From: Alicyclobacillus fastidiosus | GTDB taxonomy: Bacteria; Bacillota; Bacilli; Alicyclobacillales; Alicyclobacillaceae | Assembly: GCF_026651875.1 (NCBI RefSeq) | Contig: NZ_CP104067.1 | Coordinates: 992,001 to 1,056,000 of the forward strand | Length of the DNA stretch: 64,000 nucleotides | Direction of reading: 5' to 3' | Shown: positions 41,607-51,472 of the stretch, one piece after another | Position numbering within the stretch: position 1 is the first letter of the stretch | Layout: every line of letters begins with the position of its first letter | Notes under the pieces: generated by a model | The model's database searches: none | Told to the model about the DNA's origin: nothing | What the model saw: only the letters and a program-made list of their open reading frames with translations | Program-made: the position numbers and the translations under genes

Positions 41607-41924
41607 GTGACGCTCGACAAATTGCGTTCGAAGGATATTGAGCGCCTATTTCAGGCCATTTTAGCGCTCAATTCGGAAGACGAGTGCTTCAAGTTTTTTG
41701 ACGACATATGCACCATTGGCGAGATTCAGTCCCTCGCACAGCGCCTCGAAGTCGCGCGCATGTTGCGGGAGGGCGCTACGTATCACGCCATCGAAGCGAA
41801 AACAGGTGCGAGTACGGCGACTATCAGCCGCGTGAAACGCTGCCTGCACTACGGGTCGGACGGCTACCGTTTGATTTTGGATCGGCTGGACGGACCGGTT
41901 GATGAGCCGCCGATTCATGGGTGA
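41607..41924 (+). CDS. yerC: TrpR-like regulator YerC/YecD
   Basis: 105 residues, GTG start. TrpR-type HTH with CTIGEIQSLAQRLEVARMLREGATYHAIEAKTGASTATISRVKRCLHYG, diagnostic of the YerC/YecD family of Firmicutes. Role not established; it lacks the tryptophan-binding repressor context. Followed by a strong terminator. Confidence 0.9.
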   Translation: MTLDKLRSKDIERLFQAILALNSEDECFKFFDDICTIGEIQSLAQRLEVARMLREGATYHAIEAKTGASTATISRVKRCLHYGSDGYRLILDRLDGPVDEPPIHG

Positions 41925-41958
41925 TCTGTGTCTCGCGGTGTAAGTCGGTCTTAAAGGG

Positions 41959-41984
41959 CCCGCGAAGTTGCGGGTTTTTTTTGT
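41959..41984 (+). terminator. Terminator of yerC
   Basis: CCCGCGAAGTTGCGGG hairpin followed by eight T residues. Confidence 0.85.
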
Positions 41985-42241
41985 GTTTTCGACCCGATTT
42001 GACATTTCTCGAGCTTCTTTGTAGTCTTCATATGGCGCATTTAGCGTATGAATTGTATTCGGACGGCGAATGATTTACACAAGAAATACAATTCTTTCAT
42101 TTCATAATAGAGGTACAAAGGTGTCCAATGTGTTAGAGTGGACTGGGCACCGCTGTTGTCTTCGACAGGGATTGTATATCGCGTGTCCGTAAACAGTGCA
42201 TGTGTCGGACGACCTCTTAAACGGTTAGGGGAAGAGAAAAC

Positions 42242-43030
42242 GTGGATTTGTTGAACAAGGTGCGGGAACTGGGGCAATTGTTGCACAGTTCCAATGACCA
42301 AGTAGAATTTGATGATGTCGCTGAATTTCTCAGTAAAGTCATGAGCTGTAACGTCTACATCGTTGGGCGCAAGGGCAAGATTCTCGGTTATGGAGTTGCA
42401 GAGCACGCGCTGACCGAGGAATGGTTGGATATCATGACGAAGGACCAGCGGTTCCCTGGAGACTTTAATAAACACCTGCTGCGCATCGAGAACACCGTGA
42501 TGAACCTCGACGACGCGGGGAAGGAACCTTTCTACGTATTTTCTCCTGAGGAGAATGATTCGTTCCGGAGTAAATACATCAGTATTGCACCTGTGATCGG
42601 CGCCCGGGAACGCCAGGGAACTTTGGTATTCGCGCGTTCCGCACGACCGTTCGAACAAGACGATATCGTCTTGGCTGAGTACAGCGCGACCATCGTTGCG
42701 TTGGAAATCGTACACGCACGCCAGCAACAAAAGGAGGAGGAGTCGCGTCAACGCGCCCTGGCGCACCTCGCGGTCGAATCTTTGAGCTTTTCCGAGTTGC
42801 AAGCGGCGAAGTACTTGTTGGATGCCGTGCGCGAGTCCTCTGACGGCATCGTCGTCAGCAGCCAAATCGCTGACGAGCACGGCGTGACCAGGTCGGTCAT
42901 CGTCAATAGCATTCGCAAGTTGGAGAGCGCAGGGACGATTGAGAGCCGCTCGCTCGGCATGAAGGGAACGCACCTACGCGTTCTGAACGCTTTCGTCGAG
43001 GACGAAATCGCTCGCCAGTTCGAGCGCTGA
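42242..43030 (+). CDS. codY: GTP/branched-chain amino acid-sensing repressor CodY
   Basis: 262 residues, GTG start with AGGGGAAGAG SD. N-terminal GAF-type ligand domain (DLLNKVRELGQLLH ... FSPEENDSFRSKYISIAPV) and C-terminal winged HTH (ADEHGVTRSVIVNSIRKLESAGTIESRSLGMKGTHLRVLN), the most conserved part of CodY. It represses nutrient-scavenging genes when GTP and Ile/Leu/Val are high. Here it is monocistronic rather than at the end of a clpYQ operon. Length is standard (about 260). Confidence 0.96.
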   Translation: MDLLNKVRELGQLLHSSNDQVEFDDVAEFLSKVMSCNVYIVGRKGKILGYGVAEHALTEEWLDIMTKDQRFPGDFNKHLLRIENTVMNLDDAGKEPFYVFSPEENDSFRSKYISIAPVIGARERQGTLVFARSARPFEQDDIVLAEYSATIVALEIVHARQQQKEEESRQRALAHLAVESLSFSELQAAKYLLDAVRESSDGIVVSSQIADEHGVTRSVIVNSIRKLESAGTIESRSLGMKGTHLRVLNAFVEDEIARQFER

Positions 43031-43061
43031 GTTCCGTTTGCGCGTCAAAAACCGGCTAATG

Positions 43062-43103
43062 AAGAGGGGCTGCCTTCAGTACAGGTGTACTGAAGGCAGC
43101 CCC
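43062..43103. terminator. Bidirectional terminator between codY and the dipeptidase
   Basis: A near-perfect 17-bp hairpin (GGGGCTGCCTTCAGTAC with GTACTGAAGGCAGCCCC). Confidence 0.8.
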
Positions 43104-43167
43104 CAATTTCGTCGACCGATGCGGCGGACACGTCCACTCAGTGCCCGCCTTTGTCTAGTGAATCGAC

Positions 43168-44553
43168 TCAGTTGGGGGCATTCCCCAACACGGTCGGTAA
43201 ATTTAAATAGTAGTAGCACAGCGTACGCAGACCCTTGTCGAAGTTGTCCAACGAGAAGTGTTCGTTGGGGGCGTGGAAGTTTTCGTCACTAAGTCCAAAG
43301 CCCATCAGTACGATAGGGATGTGGAACAACTGCGAGAACGTTTCGACGACTGGGATGGAGCCACCCATCCGCGTAAATACAGCTTGCACACCGTAGGCCT
43401 TGGTATACGCCTGCGCCGCCAACTGGATGGCCGGATGGTCATAAGGTGCAAGGTAGGGATGGCCACCCTCTTGGCGAATGAGCGTAACCGTGGAACCAAC
43501 GGGCGCGTGCTTCGTGACGTGGGCTTCGATGAGATCTAGAACTGTGTTCGGATCTTGGTCAGGCACGAGTCGGCACGTGATTTTGGCATGTGCCTCATTG
43601 GGAATGACCGTCTTCGTGCCCTCACCTTGGAACCCGCCATAGATGCCGTTGAGTTCGAGCGTCGGGCGCGCCCACAGCCGTTCTAGCGTCGAATATCCCG
43701 GTTCACCATGCAGTGCCGGCAAATCTAGTGATTTGCGATAGGCCTCGTCATCGTGGGGGAGTTTTTCGTATTCCAGGCGTTCTGCAGGGCTGAGCTCCAC
43801 AACCTCGTCGTAGAAACCGTCCACCGTGATGGTGCCGTCCGGCGCGTGCAATGTGTCGAGCAGTTCCACGAGTGCGTGAACGGCGTTTGGAACCGCTCCG
43901 CCGTAGAGACCCGAGTGCAAGTCCGAGTTCGCCGTGCGCAGGTCGATTTGGCAGGCCGCGAGCCCGCGAAGACCGTAGCAGATGGACGGTTGGTCCGGGG
44001 CGAGCATGGTGGTGTCGGAGATGAGGACGAGATCTGCCTGGAATTTCGCTTTATGTGCTTCGAGGGTGGCCTCTAGGTGGGCAGAGCCCACTTCTTCCTC
44101 GCCTTCGATACAAAACTTGATATTGAGTGGAAGTTCGCCGTTCTCTTTCAGGATGGCCTCGAGCGCTTTGATATGCATGAACGTAGGGCCCTTGTCGTCG
44201 CTCGCACCGCGCGCATAGATTTGGTTGTCGCGAATGTCCGGTTCAAACGGTGAACTTTGCCAGAGATGGAGCGGATCGACCGGTTGAACGTCGTAATGGC
44301 CGTAGACGAGTACGGTGGGTTTGCCCGGCGCGTTGAGCCAGTCTGCATAGACGACTGGATGGCCGGCGGTCTCCACTATCTCGGCGTTCTCAAATCCAGC
44401 TTCCGTAAGGGCTTCAGAGAGGAATTGCGCGGCGTGGCGAACGTCGCCCTTGTGTTCTGACAACGCGCTGATACTGGGAATGGAGAGCAGGGACTTCAGT
44501 TGTGCGAGATGGTCCTCCCGATGCTCTTTCAGATGGCGTTCGATGGCTTCCAT
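43168..44553 (-). CDS. M20 family metallo-dipeptidase
   Basis: 461 residues. Zinc-ligand motifs of the M20/CNDP-like group: GHYDVQP (His86, Asp88), ARGASDDKGP (Asp119), CIEGEEEVGS (Glu152-153), then LVLISDT and the late DENFHAPNEHF His. SD AAAGGAGTT before the ATG. It hydrolyses dipeptides or similar amides in the cytosol. Monocistronic, convergent with codY. Confidence 0.92.
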   Translation of the reverse strand: MEAIERHLKEHREDHLAQLKSLLSIPSISALSEHKGDVRHAAQFLSEALTEAGFENAEIVETAGHPVVYADWLNAPGKPTVLVYGHYDVQPVDPLHLWQSSPFEPDIRDNQIYARGASDDKGPTFMHIKALEAILKENGELPLNIKFCIEGEEEVGSAHLEATLEAHKAKFQADLVLISDTTMLAPDQPSICYGLRGLAACQIDLRTANSDLHSGLYGGAVPNAVHALVELLDTLHAPDGTITVDGFYDEVVELSPAERLEYEKLPHDDEAYRKSLDLPALHGEPGYSTLERLWARPTLELNGIYGGFQGEGTKTVIPNEAHAKITCRLVPDQDPNTVLDLIEAHVTKHAPVGSTVTLIRQEGGHPYLAPYDHPAIQLAAQAYTKAYGVQAVFTRMGGSIPVVETFSQLFHIPIVLMGFGLSDENFHAPNEHFSLDNFDKGLRTLCYYYLNLPTVLGNAPN

Positions 44554-44803
44554 ATGTATTGAGAACTCCTTTCGGCAATGATGTCATCGCCAATCATTCA
44601 CTGGTTATGAGCATACAGCAAAACGGGGGAGGGATGGAAGCGACCTCGCAATCCCTAGTTTCCTCCTGTGTTTGCAGAGTTTTTTCTGACGATTTAACGA
44701 TGTATACTGACAGTTGAGTGTATTGTGATGACATCTTGCGCGAAGGTCGGGAAACACCTTTTCGAAGAGATACGAAACATGCGGGAGCGGGGAGAGAGAA
44801 CGA

Positions 44804-45667
44804 ATGAACAGTCAGCAAATTGCAGCGCATTTAATGCAAAACAGTTGTCGTATGTTCAAGGGTCGCACCTGTCATCCCGAGCCGGAAGCCATTCGGGAGA
44901 TTGTGCTGCACGCGCGCGCAGCCTTGTTGCCCAATTACTTTGAGCCGCAAGTGACCGAGACACACGCGCAGACAATCGACAGGCTTCATCAGGTATTGAC
45001 GGAACAGATTCACAGAGCGAGCTACCAGGAGTGCATCCACAAGGGTGGAACCGAGGAGACGCGCCGTACGGCGGCCCAGAAGTCGACGGCGTTCGTCGAA
45101 CAGCTGCCGCTTTTGCAAGATATGTTGTACGAGGACGTCATGGAGACGTTGCAGGGGGACCCAGCTGCAACTGGCCCGGACGAGATCATCCTCACGTATC
45201 CAGGTATTTTGGCGCTCGGCGTCTACCGTGCTGCGCACGAGCTCGTCAAACTCGGCGTACCTCTGTTGCCGAGAATGATGACCGAGTACGCGCATCGACT
45301 GACCGGCGTCGATTTGCACCCAGGAGCCACCATTGGTCGGAGCATCATGATCGATCACGGAACGGGTATCGTCGTGGGCGAAACTGCAGTGGTTGGCAAT
45401 CATGTAAAGATCTACCAGGGTGTCACCCTTGGTGCGCTGTACTTCCCGAAGGATGAACAAGGGATGATGTTGCGCGAGGTCAAACGCCACCCGACCGTGG
45501 AGGACTACGTGATTCTCTACTCCAATTCGACTGTGCTCGGCGGTGAGACCGTCATTGGCCACCACAGCGTCATCGGCAGCAATACGTGGGTGACGCGCAG
45601 CGTTCCGCCGTATTCGAAGGTGACTTACGAAACGGAAAGCGTCGTGCGGACGCGCGAGGCGCATTGA
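44804..45667 (+). CDS. Serine O-acetyltransferase (EpsC/CysE-like)
   Basis: 287 residues from ATG 44804 (SD GGGGAGAGAG). N-terminal helical SATase domain ends AYPGILALGVYRAAHEL-like (LTYPGILALGVYR), then the left-handed beta-helix: TGVDLHPGATIGRSIMIDHGTGIVVGETAVVGNHVKIYQGVTLGA, with catalytic His-Gly and GNHVKIYQGVTLGAL typical of EpsC/SrpH-type enzymes. It makes O-acetylserine for cysteine synthesis. No T-box or cysK is adjacent. Confidence 0.92.
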   Translation: MNSQQIAAHLMQNSCRMFKGRTCHPEPEAIREIVLHARAALLPNYFEPQVTETHAQTIDRLHQVLTEQIHRASYQECIHKGGTEETRRTAAQKSTAFVEQLPLLQDMLYEDVMETLQGDPAATGPDEIILTYPGILALGVYRAAHELVKLGVPLLPRMMTEYAHRLTGVDLHPGATIGRSIMIDHGTGIVVGETAVVGNHVKIYQGVTLGALYFPKDEQGMMLREVKRHPTVEDYVILYSNSTVLGGETVIGHHSVIGSNTWVTRSVPPYSKVTYETESVVRTREAH

Positions 45668-45773
45668 GAATTTTGTCGTGACGGATGGACGAAAATTCGG
45701 AAAATGTAGCGAAAAGGAATGGAAAAATTCCTACACCTGTGTTAAGTTTTTAATAACCCTTTACCCCTGATAT

Positions 45774-45803
45774 GGCTCACCGAAACGGTGTGCCTCTTTT
45801 TTT
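45774..45803 (+). terminator. Terminator of the serine acetyltransferase gene
   Basis: GGCTCACCG pairs with CGGTGTGCC (one mismatch) around AAA, followed by TCTTTTTTTG. Confidence 0.8.
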
Positions 45804-45879
45804 GTCCAATTTTTCGCTTGCGCGTTTGCTTTTGCAGGGGTCATTCGGTAGACTGAGATGGATGAAACAATTGAATAGT

Positions 45880-46045
45880 TCCTTCGGGGCAGGGTGAGGC
45901 GTATGTGCCAATTCCCGATCGGTGGTGACATGGTGATAGCCATGGAGTCCACGAGCCGACTGGCCGCGTGCAGAGGTTGCGCGACCACAGGGCATGAACT
46001 GGTGTAATTCCAGTACCGACGGTATAGTCCGGATGAAAGAAGGAG
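45880..46045 (+). promoter_or_regulatory. FMN riboswitch (RFN element)
   Basis: All conserved blocks are present in order: CCTTCGGGGCAGGGTG, AATTCCCGATCGGTGG, AGTCCACGAGC, GAACTGGTGTAATTCCAG, TACCGACGGTATAGTCCGG and ATGAAAGAAGGA. It controls the ribD-ribE-ribBA-ribH operon: FMN binding favours the terminator before ribD. Confidence 0.97.
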
Positions 46046-46148
46046 ACGAACTGAACCATGTGGAAGTGGATCGACAATTGCCGATCCGCCTCGTTCATCA
46101 CATCTTGTGATGTTGCTCATGGGTTTCTTCTTATGCGAATTTACCGCG

Positions 46149-46176
46149 CCCCCGACTTTTCGGGGGCGTTTTTGTT
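46149..46176 (+). terminator. Riboswitch-controlled terminator
   Basis: GCGCCCCCGA-CTTT-TCGGGGGCG then TTTTTG, directly before the SD (GGAGGG) of ribD; the expression platform of the FMN riboswitch. Confidence 0.85.
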
Positions 46177-46190
46177 TGGAGGGCTGCCAG

Positions 46191-47321
46191 TTGACACCAG
46201 ACGAGACGTTTATGCGCATGGCGATTGACGTCGCGAAGATCGGACAATCGCAGACGTCGCCAAATCCGCTCGTCGGGGCCGTGGTCGTCCGCGATGGTAT
46301 CGTCGTGGGTCAGGGTGCACACCTGCGTGCAGGCGGTCCCCACGCGGAGGTTCACGCGCTTAGCATGGCTGGGGAAGCGGCGCAGGGATCGACGATTTAT
46401 GTGACACTCGAACCTTGCAACCACTACGGGCGCACGCCGCCCTGCACACAGGCCATCCTTCAGGCTGGCGTGAAGCGCGTCGTCGTCGCCTCTGCCGATC
46501 ACGACCCTCGCACGAAAAACCTCGGTATCGCGCATCTGCGGGAGGCGGGCCTCGACGTGACGGTGGGGGTGCTGGAGCAAGAGGCGAAGCGGCTCAATCG
46601 CTCATTTTTTCACCGCGTCGACACGGGGCTACCCTGGGTGCTGTACAAGTCCGCCATGACTCTGAGTGGACACACGGCAGCGGACAGTGGGCACAGCCAG
46701 TACGTCACCGGAGAAAAGGCCCGGCAGCAGGTACAAGCCCTGCGGCGATGCCACCCGGCTATCGCGGTCGGGATCGACACCGCGTTAGCGGATGACCCGC
46801 GGCTCACCATTCGCGATGAGACTGGGTCGGCACACGGGATGCTGCAACCTGTGCGAATCGTGTTCGACTCCCAACTGCGGCTGCCCGTGCATGCCAAGAT
46901 GTTGCAAGAACCTGGCAAAACGGTTGTCTTTACGACCGAGCGAGCGCGTGAGACCGCCGTGCAGAAGGTGGCGCAGCTCGCGTCGCAGGGCGACGTAGAA
47001 ATCGTCGCGACAGACGAGCGCGACGGTCACGTGAATCTGCGCCAAGCATTTTCACACGTCGCGGTGCGAGGCTGGAACTCGGTGCTGCTCGAAGGCGGTC
47101 CGACGTTGGCGGCAGCGTGCTTTGCAGAGCAATTGGTCGACGAAGTGGCGATGTACATCGCGCCCGCCCTGCTCGTGAGCGGGAAACCTGCGCTGGCTGG
47201 CCCTGGTACGAAGCACATGCGCGAAGCCATCACACTGAACTCGGTTGAAGTGGAACAGGTCGGCGACGATTGGCGATTCACCGGGTTGGTCGATTACACA
47301 TCTGCGACGAACGAATCGTGA
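46191..47321 (+). CDS. ribD: Riboflavin biosynthesis deaminase/reductase RibD
   Basis: 376 residues from TTG 46191 (GGAGGG 7 bases before; the frame is open into the terminator). N-terminal deaminase: HAEVHAL (51-57), zinc ligands in EPCNHYGRTPPC (Cys76, Cys85). C-terminal reductase: KSAMTLSGHTA, VGIDTALADDPRLT, LLEGGPTLAAAC. It carries out steps two and three of the pathway from GTP. First gene of the rib operon. Confidence 0.96.
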   Translation: MTPDETFMRMAIDVAKIGQSQTSPNPLVGAVVVRDGIVVGQGAHLRAGGPHAEVHALSMAGEAAQGSTIYVTLEPCNHYGRTPPCTQAILQAGVKRVVVASADHDPRTKNLGIAHLREAGLDVTVGVLEQEAKRLNRSFFHRVDTGLPWVLYKSAMTLSGHTAADSGHSQYVTGEKARQQVQALRRCHPAIAVGIDTALADDPRLTIRDETGSAHGMLQPVRIVFDSQLRLPVHAKMLQEPGKTVVFTTERARETAVQKVAQLASQGDVEIVATDERDGHVNLRQAFSHVAVRGWNSVLLEGGPTLAAACFAEQLVDEVAMYIAPALLVSGKPALAGPGTKHMREAITLNSVEVEQVGDDWRFTGLVDYTSATNES

Positions 47322-47333
47322 CGAGGTGAGGAC

Positions 47334-47984
47334 ATGTTCACAGGGCTTGTGGAGGAACTGGCAGAAGTCCGCCAGATCCGGGCTACTGCACAGGGGGCAC
47401 AACTGGAACTGGCGGCAAAGCTCATCTTAGAGGATATGGCTCTGGGCGACAGTATTTCCGTCAACGGCATCTGCCTGACCGTGGTCCGGATGACGGACGG
47501 CACTTTTTTTGTCGAGGCGGTGCCAGAGACCATGCGGCGGACGAACTTGCATACCTTGCGGGCGGGCGACTGCGTTCACGTCGAGCGCGCCATGCCTGCA
47601 GGGGGGCGATTTGGCGGGCACATCGTCTCTGGACACATTGACGGGACTGGGCGCATCGGTCAGGTCCGGCCGGAAGGTATGGCTCGGGTGCTCTTGATTG
47701 AGTGTGGCGCGGACCTGTTGCGGTACATCGTGGAGAAAGGGTCCATCTGCGTCGACGGCGTGAGTTTGACGGTCATGGGCGTCGGGACGTCCGGATTTGA
47801 AGTGTCTATAATCCCGCATACCCAAGGGGTGACGCGCCTTGGTGACGCGAACGTGGGCGACGTCGTGAACCTCGAGTGCGATGTCATCGCGAAATACGTC
47901 GAGCGCCTTCTCGGGATGCCGCAGAGCGCTCCACGGAAGTCGTCCGTCACCGTTGACTTTCTACAGCAACACGGCTTTGCTTGA
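47334..47984 (+). CDS. ribE: Riboflavin synthase, alpha subunit
   Basis: 216 residues, 12 bases after ribD, ATG with GAGGTGAGG. Starts MFTGLVEE and repeats the lumazine-binding barrel: GDSISVNGICLTV and GSICVDGVSLTV, GGHIVSGHIDG, IIPHT. It converts two lumazine molecules to riboflavin. Intact and of usual length. Confidence 0.96.
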   Translation: MFTGLVEELAEVRQIRATAQGAQLELAAKLILEDMALGDSISVNGICLTVVRMTDGTFFVEAVPETMRRTNLHTLRAGDCVHVERAMPAGGRFGGHIVSGHIDGTGRIGQVRPEGMARVLLIECGADLLRYIVEKGSICVDGVSLTVMGVGTSGFEVSIIPHTQGVTRLGDANVGDVVNLECDVIAKYVERLLGMPQSAPRKSSVTVDFLQQHGFA

Positions 47985-48062
47985 CGTCTTTAGAGGATCC
48001 ATTTCAAGGTTGCGAGCAAAGAAGTGGTTCGGCGGTACGGACAAGAGAGGGAGGGTATTTCG

Positions 48063-49256
48063 ATGATTCATTCCATAGAAGAGGCGTTGGCAGACCTATC
48101 GGCGGGCAAGGTCGTGATCGTGGTCGACGACGAGGACCGGGAAAACGAAGGGGACTTTTTGGCCTTGGGATCGAAGGCGACGCCTGACGTGATCAATTTC
48201 ATGATCACACACGGGCGCGGGCTCGTCTGTGTGCCCATCGGCCCCGAGCGGGCTTCGCGACTGGAACTCGACGCAATGATTAAAGAGAACACGGACGCCT
48301 ATGGAACGGCGTTTACGGTATCCGTCGACGAGGCGACGACGCACACGGGGATTTCGGCGTTCGAGCGGGCACAAACCGTCGCCGCCATCGTGCGCGACGA
48401 TACGGGGCCGCACGATTTCCGTCGACCGGGTCACATTTTCCCGCTCATCGCCAAACCGGGTGGCGTCTTGCGCCGCGCTGGTCACACGGAAGCGGCAGTC
48501 GATCTCGCCCGTCTCACCGACCAATCGGACGTCGGCGTCATCTGCGAGATTCTCAATCCCGACGGCACGATGGCCAGGCTGCCACAACTCGAGCAACTGG
48601 CGCAGGAGCATCAGCTCAAAATCATTACCATCGCGGACCTCATCGCCTACCGAAAGCGGGAGGAAAAACTGATTGAACGCCAGGCAGAAGCGAAACTTCC
48701 CACGCGTTTCGGCGATTTTCGGGCGATAGTCTACACCAACAAGCTGGATGACAAGGAGCATGTGGCGCTCGTCGCAGGCGACATCCGTGGCGACGAACCC
48801 ACGCTCGTCCGGGTTCACTCCGAGTGCCTGACGGGTGACGCGTTCGGTTCACTGCGCTGTGACTGCGGTCCGCAGCTGCATGCCGCTTTGCGTCAAATTA
48901 CACAGGAGGGTACGGGCGTGCTCTTATACCTGCGTCAGGAGGGTCGCGGTATCGGTCTGCTCAACAAGATTCGCGCCTACGCCCTACAGGACGAAGGTGC
49001 GGACACGGTGGAGGCCAACCACAAACTCGGCTTTAAGGACGATTTGCGAGATTACGGCATTGGTGCTCAAATCCTGCGCGACCTTGGCGTCCAAAAAATG
49101 CGACTGCTCACGAACAACCCACGCAAATTGGCCGGCGTTCTCGGCCACGGGTTAGAAGTGGTGGAGCGCGTGCCGCTCGAGGTCGAGCACAACCCCTATA
49201 ACGAAGGCTACCTGAAGACCAAGCGGGATAAGCTCGGGCACATCTTGCGCCTGTGA
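48063..49256 (+). CDS. ribBA: Bifunctional DHBP synthase / GTP cyclohydrolase II
   Basis: 397 residues from ATG 48063 (GGGAGGG SD). RibB half (1-200): [41 protein letters not shown]. RibA half: [22 protein letters not shown] (three zinc Cys), [35 protein letters not shown]. It starts both branches of riboflavin synthesis, from ribulose-5-phosphate and GTP. Confidence 0.96.
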   Translation: MIHSIEEALADLSAGKVVIVVDDEDRENEGDFLALGSKATPDVINFMITHGRGLVCVPIGPERASRLELDAMIKENTDAYGTAFTVSVDEATTHTGISAFERAQTVAAIVRDDTGPHDFRRPGHIFPLIAKPGGVLRRAGHTEAAVDLARLTDQSDVGVICEILNPDGTMARLPQLEQLAQEHQLKIITIADLIAYRKREEKLIERQAEAKLPTRFGDFRAIVYTNKLDDKEHVALVAGDIRGDEPTLVRVHSECLTGDAFGSLRCDCGPQLHAALRQITQEGTGVLLYLRQEGRGIGLLNKIRAYALQDEGADTVEANHKLGFKDDLRDYGIGAQILRDLGVQKMRLLTNNPRKLAGVLGHGLEVVERVPLEVEHNPYNEGYLKTKRDKLGHILRL

Positions 49257-49341
49257 CGCCGCGCGCCTCGTGCGCGCCTCGCGCCGCCCACGGCGCGAAG
49301 ACATTCACGAAATCATATTGAAATCTTAGGAGGACCTTCGC

Positions 49342-49809
49342 ATGCGTACATATGAAGCACAACTCGTCGCGCAAAACCTGCACATCGGCATTGTCGTATC
49401 CCGATTTAACGAGTTTATCACGGGGAAGTTGTTGTCTGGGGCGATAGACGGCCTCGAACGGCACGGCGTCAAGTCAGATGACATTGAAGTTGCATGGGTT
49501 CCTGGAGCCTACGAGATTCCTTACGCGGCGAAGTGCATGGCCCGCAGCGGCAAGTTTGACGCGGTCATCACTTTGGGCGCGGTGATTCGCGGCTCGACGC
49601 CGCATTTCGACTTCGTTGCCGCAGAGGTTTCCAAGGGCGTGGCACAGTTGTCCATGAACACCGACACGCCAGTCATTTTCGGCGTCTTGACGACCGACAC
49701 CATCGAACAAGCGATTGAACGCGCAGGCACCAAAGCGGGAAACAAGGGGTGGGACGCCGCTGTCGGCGCAATCGAAATGGCCAACCTTCGCAAACTGCTC
49801 GAGGCATAA
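49342..49809 (+). CDS. ribH: Lumazine synthase RibH
   Basis: 155 residues, ATG with TAGGAGGA. Motifs [40 protein letters not shown] and GNKGWDAA are those of the 60-mer-forming lumazine synthase. Last gene of the operon, after a short GC-rich spacer of imperfect GCGCGCCTCG repeats (49258-49300). Confidence 0.96.
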   Translation: MRTYEAQLVAQNLHIGIVVSRFNEFITGKLLSGAIDGLERHGVKSDDIEVAWVPGAYEIPYAAKCMARSGKFDAVITLGAVIRGSTPHFDFVAAEVSKGVAQLSMNTDTPVIFGVLTTDTIEQAIERAGTKAGNKGWDAAVGAIEMANLRKLLEA

Positions 49810-50119
49810 GCTTTGCGGTGACGATGGTGTATTCACACCATCGCCCGAGCTCACTTATCCCCGAGTTCCCCTAATCCACGTTCGAGCTGAGCAGAGAGAG
49901 GCTACATTCCCGCACAGGGACTTGTAGCCTCTCGTCGTTTCACAACCTCCCGCCTCGATGACGGCTCGATACATGGCGATACGCACTTTTGCTGCCCCAC
50001 CAGAGAATCTGGGCCTGCGTCAAAAAGCCCACCGCACGCTGCATACCGCTGTGTCGAATGCGCCAAGATGAACATGGTATCATGCGTATGAGTAGGAATT
50101 TTACGGGGAGGTGTCCGCG
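49810..50119. other. Intergenic region after the rib operon
   Basis: Two hairpins: CGATGGTG/CACCATCG (49822-49843) and GAGAGGCTACA/TGTAGCCTCTC (49897-49934), the second probably the operon terminator. No gene seen. Confidence 0.55.
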
Positions 50120-50923
50120 ATGGCGTACGCGGCTGTCAACGGCGCGGATATTTACTACGAAGTGATGGGAGAAGGGCCACCGCTGATTCTCATCATGGGG
50201 CTTGGTGGAAATGTCGATTGGTGGGGGACCGGTTTCCGCAAGCAGCTTGCGCGAACCAGACAAGTCATCGCGTTCGACAACCGCGGTGTCGGTCGGAGCA
50301 AGGCGCCTGACGGCTCCCTTACCATCGACCAGATGGCAGATGACGTGGCAGGCTTGCTCGACGCCCTTACGATTGAACGTACGGATTTGTTCGGCATCTC
50401 GATGGGCGGCATGATCAGCCAGGAATTCGCACTGCGCCACGGCGATCGCCTGAATCGGTTGATCTTAGGTTGTACGTGTTGTGGTGGCAGTAAGCAAATC
50501 CCGCCGACACCGCGTGCCCAGCAACTCTTGACCACAGTAGCTAGGCCCATCTCTTCAGACGAGGCGATGCGCTGCCAAGCGGAGTTGCTCTTTCCTCTGG
50601 ATTTCATTGAAAAGCATCACGAACTCCTTCAAGCGGCCCACAAAATGATGGTCCAGGTACCGACGTCACCTACCAATTTTTTGCGACAGTTGGAGGCGAT
50701 TCAAACGTGGCGGGGCACCTATGACCGACTGTCCACGCTCGAGCACGAGACGCTGCTCTTGCACGGGGCCGAAGATATTCTCCTACCGGTGCAAAACAGT
50801 GAGATCATGCACGAGGTTCTCCAAAAATCCCGCCTGATTCAATACGAGGGATGCGGTCACGGGTTTGCGGTACAAGTCGCATCGCGCGTCGTCACGGACA
50901 TTCAGCAATTCTTATCCACTTGA
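50120..50923 (+). CDS. Alpha/beta hydrolase
   Basis: 267 residues from ATG 50120 (GGGGAGG 8 bases before). LILIMGLGGNVDWW (oxyanion loop), FDNRGVGRS, nucleophile in FGISMGGMISQE, acid in LLLHGAEDILLP, His in GCGHGFAVQ. Resembles haloperoxidase/esterase-type proteins such as 3-oxoadipate enol-lactonase-like enzymes; substrate unknown. CTCCGG-type Cys pair (GCTCCGG) after strand 6 is common in the group. Confidence 0.87.
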   Translation: MAYAAVNGADIYYEVMGEGPPLILIMGLGGNVDWWGTGFRKQLARTRQVIAFDNRGVGRSKAPDGSLTIDQMADDVAGLLDALTIERTDLFGISMGGMISQEFALRHGDRLNRLILGCTCCGGSKQIPPTPRAQQLLTTVARPISSDEAMRCQAELLFPLDFIEKHHELLQAAHKMMVQVPTSPTNFLRQLEAIQTWRGTYDRLSTLEHETLLLHGAEDILLPVQNSEIMHEVLQKSRLIQYEGCGHGFAVQVASRVVTDIQQFLST

Positions 50924-51083
50924 TTCGCCCTTTGCACTGTTGTCGTTCGTTGTTTGGACCGCAGAGGGATTGCATCCGAAACTGAGCGAGTCTCATAGGA
51001 TAGAACCAGCGGGAGGGCGCCGGAGTCTTTGGCACCGGCCACTCCCTCTCGCATGTGCAACAGAGAGGAATGGAATTCACCAG

Positions 51084-51371
51084 ATGTTCTACGTGTACGT
51101 TCTCGAGTGTCGCGATGGAACGCTCTACACGGGCTATACCAACGACCTATCACATCGCGTGGAGGTGCATAACGCTGGGCGCGGCGCCAAGTACACCCGT
51201 GCACGAACACCGGTGCGCCTGGTTTACAGCGAACAGATGGCCGACAAATCGGCGGCCCTGCGTCGAGAGATTGAAATAAAAAAGCTGGCGCGAAAAGACA
51301 AATTGGCACTGATCGAACAATGTGGCACGACGGGCGTCCCACCATCGAATGACGATCCGACTGGACCCTAG
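51084..51371 (+). CDS. GIY-YIG nuclease, UPF0213 type
   Basis: 95 residues, ATG 51084 with AGAGGAA somewhat far upstream. MFYVYVLECRDGTLYTGYTNDLSHRVEVHNAGRG is the full GIY-YIG core (Tyr-Val-Tyr, TGYT, Arg) and PVRLVYSEQM with ALRREIEIKKLARKDKLALI the conserved end, as in YazA/YhbQ. Presumed DNA-structure nuclease; role unclear. Confidence 0.92.
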   Translation: MFYVYVLECRDGTLYTGYTNDLSHRVEVHNAGRGAKYTRARTPVRLVYSEQMADKSAALRREIEIKKLARKDKLALIEQCGTTGVPPSNDDPTGP

Positions 51372-51472
51372 ACGTCCTCTAAAAAGTGGAATATTCTTGA
51401 CCAAACACCATTTCTAGATTGGCGCGGTTCCGATGCGACAAGCATCCATCTCAAATGCGCGGGGGTGAAGAG

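Noticed and set aside
42041..42973. 310-codon frame on the minus strand
   Set aside because: It is antisense to codY, has no SD or family pattern; codY is certain.
44831..45664. 277-codon minus-strand frame
   Set aside because: Antisense shadow of the serine acetyltransferase gene.
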